Below are positions 52,726 to 59,054 of a stretch of DNA of 64,000 nt, one piece after another (positions within the stretch are counted from its first letter, which is position 1; every line of letters starts with the position of its first letter). Below the pieces are notes generated by a model that made no database searches, had not been told where the DNA came from, and was given only the letters and a program-made list of their open reading frames with translations. This stretch comes from Algoriphagus aquimarinus (lineage in GTDB: Bacteria > Bacteroidota > Bacteroidia > Cytophagales > Cyclobacteriaceae): contig NZ_FOKK01000012.1 in the NCBI RefSeq assembly GCF_900112005.1, positions 62,001 through 126,000 of the forward strand, given 5' to 3'. Made by a program: the position numbers and the translations under genes.

Positions 52726-53706
52726 ATGAAAAATATTGCCATTCTCGTTCCAGAACAATCTGTTTTGCAAGCAATTGCGGATCCTCAATACTGCTTTTCA
52801 GCTGTTAATGATTTTATGGTCAAGTCTGGAGGAGATCCACTTTTTCACGTTGAACTTGTAGGCCTGAACCCAGAGGTCAAATTAAACGACAAACGTTATT
52901 CCGTATTCCCCGACCAGCTTTTGCTTACGGCTACATCACCAGATTTAGTTGTGATTCCAGCACTTTTTGGAGACATGAAACAGGCTATAAAAGCGAATGA
53001 AGGGTATATTCCCTGGATCAAAGCTCAATATGAATCTGGGACCGAAATTGCTTCGCTTTGTGTAGGCGCATTTCTGCTTGGAGCAACTGGCCTGCTTGAT
53101 GGTAAAAAATGTTCTACACATTGGGGATTTACAAATCAATTTCGAGAGCTTTATCCTGAAGTGGACGTTCAGGATGGGGCTATTGTCACAGAAGAAAACG
53201 GAATATATTCCAGTGGTGGAGCAAATTCATACTGGAATCTACTACTGCATTTGGTGGAAAAATTTGCAGATAGGGAAATAGCGATTTTGACAGCAAAATA
53301 TTTCGCAATAGACATAGACAGAGATAGTCAGACTGCTTTCTCCATATTCAACGGCCAAAAATCCCATCAGGATGAAGCTGTGAAAAAAGCACAAGAATAC
53401 ATAGAAAGAAGGCTGGAAGAACGCATTACCGTAGATGTGCTAGCGGATGAAGTCGCAGTTGGTCGTAGAAGCTTCGAGCGTAGATTTAAACGGGTAACCA
53501 ATAACTCCGTGCTCGAATATATCCAACGAGTGAAAGTAGAGGCCGCGAAGCGCAGTTTTGAAACCACCATGAAAAACATCACCGAAGTGATGTTCGATGT
53601 AGGCTACTCAGACACCAAAGCCTTTCGAACAACTTTTAAAAAAATCACTGGCCTCACACCAATTGAGTACAGAAATAAGTACAATAAGTGGGTTAGGATG
53701 AATTGA
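52726..53706 (+). CDS. AraC-family regulator with DJ-1/PfpI-like domain (GlxA type)
   Basis: A protein of 326 residues from the ATG at 52726 (another ATG lies 10 codons upstream). The N-terminal DJ-1/PfpI-like domain has IASLCVGAFLLGATGLLDG, with a cysteine at the nucleophile-elbow position, and ends near residue 190. The C-terminal AraC domain follows, with two helix-turn-helix motifs (VDVLADEVAVGRRSFERRF and ITEVMFDVGYSDTKAFRTTF). It is divergent from the SRPBCC-VOC pair with 209 nt between the starts, so it is the natural candidate to regulate them; the signal is unknown. Confidence 0.9.
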   Translation: MKNIAILVPEQSVLQAIADPQYCFSAVNDFMVKSGGDPLFHVELVGLNPEVKLNDKRYSVFPDQLLLTATSPDLVVIPALFGDMKQAIKANEGYIPWIKAQYESGTEIASLCVGAFLLGATGLLDGKKCSTHWGFTNQFRELYPEVDVQDGAIVTEENGIYSSGGANSYWNLLLHLVEKFADREIAILTAKYFAIDIDRDSQTAFSIFNGQKSHQDEAVKKAQEYIERRLEERITVDVLADEVAVGRRSFERRFKRVTNNSVLEYIQRVKVEAAKRSFETTMKNITEVMFDVGYSDTKAFRTTFKKITGLTPIEYRNKYNKWVRMN

Positions 53707-53747
53707 GACTAGGGCTTCTAAGTTTAGTTGATAACACGTTGGGGCAA

Positions 53748-53774
53748 TAAAAAAGCCCATCATTTCTGATCGGC
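53748..53774 (-). terminator. possible second terminator downstream of tRNA-fMet
   Basis: The minus strand has GCCGATCA, loop GAAA, TGATGGGC (one mismatch), then TTTTTT. No gene on this strand ends close by except the tRNA about 130 nt upstream, which already has its own terminator. Confidence 0.45.
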
Positions 53775-53865
53775 GTCGTGTAGTAAAGAAATCCTTTAGA
53801 CCTATCCAGAGTAGATCCAGCGACCATTCTTCAAGAAATTACTCTAAAAATTTACGGATTTTTTG

Positions 53866-53898
53866 AAAAAGAAAAAGGACACCATTCCTAGTGTCCTT
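53866..53898 (-). terminator. intrinsic terminator of tRNA-fMet
   Basis: The minus strand has AAGGACAC, an 8-nt loop, GTGTCCTT, then TTTCTTTTT, just behind the tRNA 3' end. Confidence 0.8.
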
Positions 53899-53903
53899 CA
53901 ATG

Positions 53904-53976
<73 letters not shown>

Positions 53977-54042
53977 ATATATTTTTAAAGCTTAAAGCTT
54001 CTTTTTTCTTATCTAAATCTGCCCTTGCGGCTAATTGTGATA

Positions 54043-54073
54043 CAAAAGTAGGCGTTTTATTTTGTAATGCAAA
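54043..54073 (-). promoter_or_regulatory. promoter of tRNA-fMet
   Basis: On the minus strand TTTG (54070-54073), a 19-nt spacer and TACTTTTG (54043-54050) match the consensus. The tRNA begins 66 nt past the -7 box, so the primary transcript would carry a 5' leader of roughly 60 nt for processing. Confidence 0.7.
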
Positions 54074-54094
54074 CCTGTACACAAAAAAATATTT

Positions 54095-54145
54095 AATTCT
54101 TCATGTGAAATTTCGTCATCTAGGACATCTCACTCATGAAGAATT
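54095..54145. repeat. 11-bp perfect inverted repeat between tRNA-fMet and era
   Basis: AATTCTTCATG (54095-54105) and CATGAAGAATT (54135-54145) are separated by 29 nt. It sits in the 328-bp gap between the divergent tRNA-fMet and era transcripts; no ORF is credible there. It could be an operator pair or a hairpin. Confidence 0.5.
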
Positions 54146-54281
54146 GCATTTAAAACAAAGACAGCTATTTGTATACCAATGGATTACATCACTAGGATAG
54201 ACCATGGAACTTCAGCCCACAAGAAAGCCAAATTTTATTTCGCCAAATCACTTTAAACGTCAGGAGTGTCTAAAAATCAAG

Positions 54282-54289
54282 TACCTTTG
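54282..54289 (+). promoter_or_regulatory. -7 element for era-der
   Basis: The plus strand reads TACCTTTG, 15 nt before the era ATG at 54305, implying a very short 5' leader. Confidence 0.55.
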
Positions 54290-54304
54290 TAAAAAATTTC
54301 TACA

Positions 54305-55198
54305 ATGGATACACCAAAACATCAAGCGGGCTTTGTCAACATCATAGGAAAACCAAATGTGGGCAAGTCTACATTGATGAATATCCTTGTGGGTGAGCGA
54401 CTTTCGATCATTACATCCAAAGCTCAGACGACTAGACACCGAATTATAGGTTTGACGAATTCCGAAAATTATCAAATTGTCTTTTCGGACACGCCTGGAA
54501 TGCTTAAGCCTCAGTACGAACTTCAAAAGAACATGATGAGCTTCGTGAACATCTCTTTGGAAGATGCCGACATCATTCTGTTCGTCACAGATCTATATGA
54601 GACAGATGCCGATATCGAGCATGTAATCGAAAAAATCAACGCATCTGGCGTACCTGTATTATTGGTGATCAACAAGATTGACCTTGCCAAACCAGGACAA
54701 TTGGAAGAAATAACTACCTACTGGACTTCCAGAATCAAGTCTGAGTTAGTTATTCCTATTTCTGCAGGCGAGAAGTTCAACACCGAGAAGATTATGCAGG
54801 AAATTCTGGATAGACTTCCTGAGCATCCTGCGTTTTATGACAAAGCGGAACTTTCTGATCGATCAGAACGGTTCTTTGCCTCTGAGATTATTCGTGAGAA
54901 AATCTTTGAAAATTATAAAAAAGAGATCCCCTACAGCTCTGAAGTCTCTATCGAAGATTTCAAAGTGAAGAAAAACATAATCAGTGTTCGGGCAATCATT
55001 TACGTCGAAAGAGATAGCCAAAAAGGCATCATCATTGGAGACAAAGGTGCAGCACTGAAAAAAGTGGGAATACAAGCCCGTGAAGAACTTGAAAAGTTCT
55101 TCGGCAAGAAAGTCTTCCTCGAAACCTTCGTGAAGGTGGAGCAAGACTGGAGAAAAAATAAATTGAAACTGAAAAAATTTGGGTACGACCCAACCTAA
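54305..55198 (+). CDS. era: GTPase Era
   Basis: A 297-residue ribosome-assembly GTPase that binds the 3' end of 16S rRNA. G-domain motifs are GKPNVGKSTLMN (G1), DTPGM (G3) and VINKIDL (G4). The C-terminal KH domain contains VERDSQKGIIIGDKGAALKK. The length is standard. It lies 2 nt upstream of der, a pairing seen in many Bacteroidota. Confidence 0.98.
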   Translation: MDTPKHQAGFVNIIGKPNVGKSTLMNILVGERLSIITSKAQTTRHRIIGLTNSENYQIVFSDTPGMLKPQYELQKNMMSFVNISLEDADIILFVTDLYETDADIEHVIEKINASGVPVLLVINKIDLAKPGQLEEITTYWTSRIKSELVIPISAGEKFNTEKIMQEILDRLPEHPAFYDKAELSDRSERFFASEIIREKIFENYKKEIPYSSEVSIEDFKVKKNIISVRAIIYVERDSQKGIIIGDKGAALKKVGIQAREELEKFFGKKVFLETFVKVEQDWRKNKLKLKKFGYDPT

Positions 55199-55200
55199 TC

Positions 55201-56514
55201 ATGGCAAATATAGTAGCGATAGTAGGACGCCCTAACGTGGGCAAATCCACTCTTTTCAACCGACTGGTAGAAGAAAGAAAGGCGATTGAAGACAATATGA
55301 GTGGAGTAACCCGTGACCGTCATTACGGACATGCGCAGTGGGCCGGGAAGTTCTTTTCAGTAATTGATACTGGTGGATATGTAACCGGTTCAGACGACAT
55401 GTACGAGGCAGAGATTCGTAAGCAAGTAAAACTTGCTATCGAAGAAGCGGACGTTATACTTTTCATTGTAGATTGTCACACTGGACTTACAGATCTGGAT
55501 AGTGAATTCGCCAAAGAACTAAGAAGCAGTAAAAAACCCATCTATGTAGTCGCTAATAAGGCTGACAACATGGAAAAAAGCTTTGCCGCACATGAGTTTT
55601 ATGCTTTGGGCGTAAGCGATTTTGAAGTTTACCCAATTGCTTCTGCAAGTGGCAGTGGCACTGGAGAGCTTTTGGACGAAATGATCAAACATTTCGAAGA
55701 TGAAGGAATAGAAGATCCAGACGCAGACACACCGAAAATTTCTATTCTTGGTAGACCTAACGTTGGGAAATCGTCTTTCTTGAATGCCTTAATAGGCAAG
55801 GATCGCTCTATTGTAACTGATGAAGCGGGTACTACGAGAGATTCTATTCACACGCGATACCAACTTTTTGGGCAGGATTTCATCATTACGGATACCGCTG
55901 GAATTAGAAAGAAATCCAAGGTGACTGAGGATGTAGAATTCTACTCCGTTATGAGATCACTGAGAACATTGGAGGAGTCTGATGTAGTCATGGTCATGGT
56001 CGATGCAACTAGAGGTCTAGAATCGCAGGATATGAACTTGATTTCCTTAGCTATCAAGAATAACAAGGGAGTGATGATCATGGTGAACAAATGGGATTTG
56101 ATCGAAAAAGATCATAAAACCATGGGAAAAATCAAAGATGATATGATGGAAAAATTGGGCGAAAATAAATGGATCCCAATCATATTCACCTCTGTGGTAG
56201 AAAAACAAAGAATCTTTCAGGCAATTGAATTGGCAGTGAAAGTTTATGAAAATAAAACTCGACGTATTTCTACTTCAAAACTAAATGATGTCATGCTTGC
56301 CGAAATCGAAAGATATCCTCCGCCAGCATGGAAAGGGAAGTACATAAAAATTAAATATACTACCCAGCTGCCTACTAGAAACCCAGTGTTTGCATTTTTC
56401 TGTAACCTGCCTCAGTACATCAAATCGCCCTACACGAGATATCTAGAGAACCGTCTTCGTGAAAACTTTGATTTCGAGGGGGTTCCGGTAAAAATTATTT
56501 ACAAAAACAAATAA
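55201..56514 (+). CDS. der: GTPase Der (EngA)
   Basis: A 437-residue protein with two tandem GTPase domains: GRPNVGKSTLFN near residue 9 and GRPNVGKSSFLN near residue 183. G4 motifs are VANKADN and MVNKWDL. A C-terminal KH-like domain ends in VPVKIIYKNK. Der acts in 50S ribosome assembly. It is cotranscribed with era. Confidence 0.98.
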   Translation: MANIVAIVGRPNVGKSTLFNRLVEERKAIEDNMSGVTRDRHYGHAQWAGKFFSVIDTGGYVTGSDDMYEAEIRKQVKLAIEEADVILFIVDCHTGLTDLDSEFAKELRSSKKPIYVVANKADNMEKSFAAHEFYALGVSDFEVYPIASASGSGTGELLDEMIKHFEDEGIEDPDADTPKISILGRPNVGKSSFLNALIGKDRSIVTDEAGTTRDSIHTRYQLFGQDFIITDTAGIRKKSKVTEDVEFYSVMRSLRTLEESDVVMVMVDATRGLESQDMNLISLAIKNNKGVMIMVNKWDLIEKDHKTMGKIKDDMMEKLGENKWIPIIFTSVVEKQRIFQAIELAVKVYENKTRRISTSKLNDVMLAEIERYPPPAWKGKYIKIKYTTQLPTRNPVFAFFCNLPQYIKSPYTRYLENRLRENFDFEGVPVKIIYKNK

Positions 56515-56532
56515 AATATATTTGAACGGCTA

Positions 56533-56564
56533 TTGTTTTATTGATCAAAACTGTAATACATTTG
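56533..56564 (+). promoter_or_regulatory. promoter of the small lipoprotein gene
   Basis: TTG (56533-56535), a 21-nt spacer and TACATTTG (56557-56564) match the Bacteroidota consensus. The ATG is 26 nt past the -7 box. Confidence 0.7.
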
Positions 56565-56590
56565 CGTTGTAATTAAGAAAACCACAAAAA

Positions 56591-56785
56591 ATGAAAAAAG
56601 TATTTGCAATTTTCGCAATCGCTAGCATGTTCGCAGTAGCATCTTGCGGTAACAAAGAAGTTAAAGAAGAAGGCGTTGAGACTATCGAGGTAGTTGAAAC
56701 TCCAGCTGTAGAGGAAGAAATCATCATCGAAGCTGATACTACTGTAGTAGTTGAGGCGGCTGAGGTTGTTGAGCCTGCTCAATAA
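56591..56785 (+). CDS. small acidic lipoprotein
   Basis: A 64-residue protein. It has a lipoprotein signal (MKKVFAIFAIASMFAVASCG, Cys19) and a mature part of about 45 residues made almost entirely of Glu, Val, Ala and Thr, with no recognisable domain. A good promoter and a strong terminator frame it as a single gene, which suggests considerable expression. Similar acidic lipoproteins occur in this group, but I know of no function. Confidence 0.82.
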   Translation: MKKVFAIFAIASMFAVASCGNKEVKEEGVETIEVVETPAVEEEIIIEADTTVVVEAAEVVEPAQ

Positions 56786-56807
56786 ATCTTCCTTTTCTAA
56801 ATGTATT

Positions 56808-56837
56808 GAGTCCCGCTTAAGCGGGACTCTTTTTTTT
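56808..56837 (+). terminator. intrinsic terminator of the small lipoprotein gene
   Basis: A perfect 11-bp palindrome GAGTCCCGCTT / AAGCGGGACTC followed by eight T residues. Confidence 0.9.
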
Positions 56838-56849
56838 GTACTTTTCTTT

Positions 56850-57473
56850 ATGAGTAGCTCAGAACAACTGAAGCAAATATTAGAACAAAAACTTCCTACC
56901 TCTGCTGTCAATTATGCGGTAGAACTCTGGGAAAAAGAACCATTTACTTTTAAAACTACCGCGACACGAAAATCTAAGCTTGGAGACTTCAGATATCGAA
57001 GAGATAGACCAATCCAAACTATTACGATTAACGCAGATCTCAACCCTTACCAATTCCTACTAACCTATATTCATGAAGTCGCGCATCTTCATGCCTTTGT
57101 CAAGTTCGGAATCGACATTGCTCCTCACGGAAATCAATGGAAATCAACTTTCCAACAATTAATGGCACCCATGCTTTCGAGTTCGTTTTTCCCCATTGAC
57201 TTGCTAATTCCTTTGCGTAAGCATATGAAAAATCCAAAAGCTAGTTCTGCAGCCGACCTTTTTCTCATGAAGGAAATGAGCAAATACGATGAAAGAGGTA
57301 TCAATCAAGACGTAATTTTCTTGTCTGACCTGAAGCCTGGAAATAGATTTTTACTCTCTGGTAGAGAATTTGAAAAGGGAGAAACAAGAAGAACAAGAGT
57401 TCTATGTGAAGAGGTAAAATCCGGGAAAAAATTTTTGATTGCTCAACTAGCCAAAGTAAAACTAATCGCTTAA
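56850..57473 (+). CDS. SprT-like zinc metallopeptidase-domain protein
   Basis: A protein of 207 residues from the ATG at 56850 (the open frame further upstream covers the lipoprotein gene and terminator). The SprT-type zinc site is YIHEVAHLHAF (His75, Glu76, His79), with a downstream PHGNQWKSTF that supplies another typical SprT residue pattern. The C-terminal region has strand pairs such as GNRFLLSGREFEKGE. Eukaryotic relatives (Spartan) cut DNA-protein crosslinks; the role here is unknown. Its stop codon directly abuts the convergent scpB stop. Confidence 0.85.
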   Translation: MSSSEQLKQILEQKLPTSAVNYAVELWEKEPFTFKTTATRKSKLGDFRYRRDRPIQTITINADLNPYQFLLTYIHEVAHLHAFVKFGIDIAPHGNQWKSTFQQLMAPMLSSSFFPIDLLIPLRKHMKNPKASSAADLFLMKEMSKYDERGINQDVIFLSDLKPGNRFLLSGREFEKGETRRTRVLCEEVKSGKKFLIAQLAKVKLIA

Positions 57474-58034
57474 CTACTCACGCTCTTCACCAATCTGATT
57501 ATCTGGTTGTGAAAAATCTTTAGGCTGGGGAAGATCTTTAAGAGAATTGATACCGAAGTACTCCATAAACTTATGTGATGTACCATACAATATAGGCCTA
57601 CCAAGTCCCTCTGATTTTCCTTTGATGTCAACCAGCTCCTTTTCCAGAAGCTTCTGAACAGAGTAATCACTATTCACACCCCTGATTTGCTCAATATCTC
57701 CCTTAGTAACCGGTTGTTTGTAAGCAATAATCGACAAGGTCTCCAACTGAGCTGTAGACAATCTTTTCTGTGATTGCTGGCGCAAAAGAATCCCTATGGA
57801 AGTTTGATAAGCGGGTTTAGTCAAGAATTGATACCCTCCTCCTAAATGCTCTAACTGAAAAGAAAACTCTTCAGATTGATATTTTTGGCCAAGTTCATTA
57901 ATTGCCTGGATCACATGCTCATCAGGAATTTCGGCTTCAAACATTTCACTAAGGCACTTAATTATCTCTGCCTTCGGTAATGGTGAAGGAGCACAAAAAA
58001 TCAATGCTTCAATATGCCTGTGGAGAAAATCCAA
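57474..58034 (-). CDS. scpB: SMC-Scp complex subunit ScpB
   Basis: A 186-residue winged-helix protein that, with SMC and ScpA, condenses and segregates chromosomes. The family pattern is visible: HIEALIFCAPSPLPKAEI at the start, then LSTAQLETLSIIAYKQPVTKGDIEQIRG, VQKLLEKELVDIKGKSEGLGRP and YGTSHKFMEYFGINSLKDLP. The C-terminal tail is short. scpA is not adjacent. The gene follows the DksA-like gene by 3 nt. Confidence 0.95.
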   Translation of the reverse strand: MDFLHRHIEALIFCAPSPLPKAEIIKCLSEMFEAEIPDEHVIQAINELGQKYQSEEFSFQLEHLGGGYQFLTKPAYQTSIGILLRQQSQKRLSTAQLETLSIIAYKQPVTKGDIEQIRGVNSDYSVQKLLEKELVDIKGKSEGLGRPILYGTSHKFMEYFGINSLKDLPQPKDFSQPDNQIGEERE

Positions 58035-58037
58035 AAT

Positions 58038-58421
58038 TTACTTTTTGGCAAGTTTTGCTTCTATCGAATGCATCGTATGAGGCACAGCCATTAAACGCTC
58101 TTTAGAGATCAACTTACCCGTGTCTACACATACTCCATAGGTGCCATTCTTAATCCTGATTATGGCATTCTCCAAGTTGTAGATAAACTTCTGCTGCCTT
58201 GCAGCCAATTGATTTTGGCTCTCACGCTCCAAAGTATCTGCACCATCTTCTAGCAATTTCGAAGTAGAAGCAGTGAAATCAGTACCACTATCATTCTTTT
58301 TGCTCAATGATTCTTTCAAGGAAAGTAATTCTTCCTTAGCGCTTTCAAGTTTCTTCAAAATTATTACTTCGAATTCTTTCAATTCATCCTGAGAATATGC
58401 GGTCTTTTCTTCCTTGCTCAT
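58038..58421 (-). CDS. TraR/DksA-family protein without zinc cysteines
   Basis: A 127-residue protein. The first 100 residues are a helical hairpin (coiled coil), and the C-terminal part follows the DksA/TraR zinc finger pattern, NGTYGVCVDTGKLISKERLMAVPHT. Only one cysteine remains of the usual four, so zinc binding by that motif is improbable. Bacteroidota members commonly show this form. It probably acts in RNA polymerase regulation, though without zinc. It lies 3 nt before scpB and is likely cotranscribed. Confidence 0.87.
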   Translation of the reverse strand: MSKEEKTAYSQDELKEFEVIILKKLESAKEELLSLKESLSKKNDSGTDFTASTSKLLEDGADTLERESQNQLAARQQKFIYNLENAIIRIKNGTYGVCVDTGKLISKERLMAVPHTMHSIEAKLAKK

Positions 58422-58803
58422 AGCCAGCTAAAATTAGGTAATAGTATTGGGACGGTTCTTTTTAGAATTAGTTCTCTAAAATACAGTTACGCGTTGGATT
58501 TCCAAGAATTCCATTGACGGCTTTTAAATGAAAATCATGCTCTATTTTTTAATAATCAGGCTTTCTTCAGTGAATCCATACACTAAGAATTTTAGAATTG
58601 ATTTTAATTCTAAGCTAGTACTTCACCAAGAAAGCAATTATTCCCCAATCAAAAAGCTGATAATCAAAACACTACCCCATAACTCCCTCGCATATAAAAA
58701 GCACTTCTATCTCACATTTCAAGGATATATAGAATCCACAAAAATATATCACTCACAGCATAATTTTTCTAGCAATTGAATCTACTTTAAATAATTTTAG
58801 AGC
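58422..58803. other. intergenic region without supported gene
   Basis: About 380 bp, AT-rich. An 83-codon open frame (58528-58779, plus strand) has no recognisable domain, an atypical composition and no promoter match, and I do not call it a gene. Nothing else was found. Confidence 0.5.
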
Positions 58804-58826
58804 AAAAAAAACCGTCATGCGACGGC
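58804..58826 (-). terminator. intrinsic terminator overlapping the stop of a small ORF
   Basis: On the minus strand GCCGTC, loop GCAT, GACGGT is followed by a run of T. The stop codon of the 56-codon ORF lies inside the hairpin. Confidence 0.75.
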
Positions 58827-58985
58827 TTTTTCTTCCAATATCATTTTCTTCAATCTCTCTTGGAGGACCAAAGGATCAATATCTATTCGATACTTCATAT
58901 TTAAATACTGTGTAACCTCTTGAAGGTCTTTACCATTCTGCAGGTGAATTGCCTGAAGGGCTTGGGTGATTAGGTCTTTTTCCAT
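58815..58985 (-). CDS. small 56-residue protein of unknown function
   Basis: A 57-codon frame (with stop) on the minus strand starting at the ATG at 58985. The product starts MEKDLITQALQAIHLQNG and ends KMILEEKAVA. It is charged and mostly helical in pattern: one helix (about 3-15), a basic/polar turn, another helix (about 20-30) and a third (about 38-54). A perfect stop-in-terminator arrangement supports that it is a real gene: a stem-loop with T-run begins at the stop codon. I do not recognise a family. Gene callers may miss it because it is short. Confidence 0.6.
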   Translation of the reverse strand: MEKDLITQALQAIHLQNGKDLQEVTQYLNMKYRIDIDPLVLQERLKKMILEEKAVA

Positions 58986-59054
58986 GATTTTGGGGTGTTA
59001 AGCTTCTTAAGATACCATTTTCTGCTTTTGAAACCCATATATAAGGAGAAAAAA

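Noticed and set aside
58528-58779. 83-codon open frame on the plus strand
   Set aside because: No recognisable domain, composition like translated AT-rich noncoding DNA, no promoter match and no terminator. I see nothing beyond chance.
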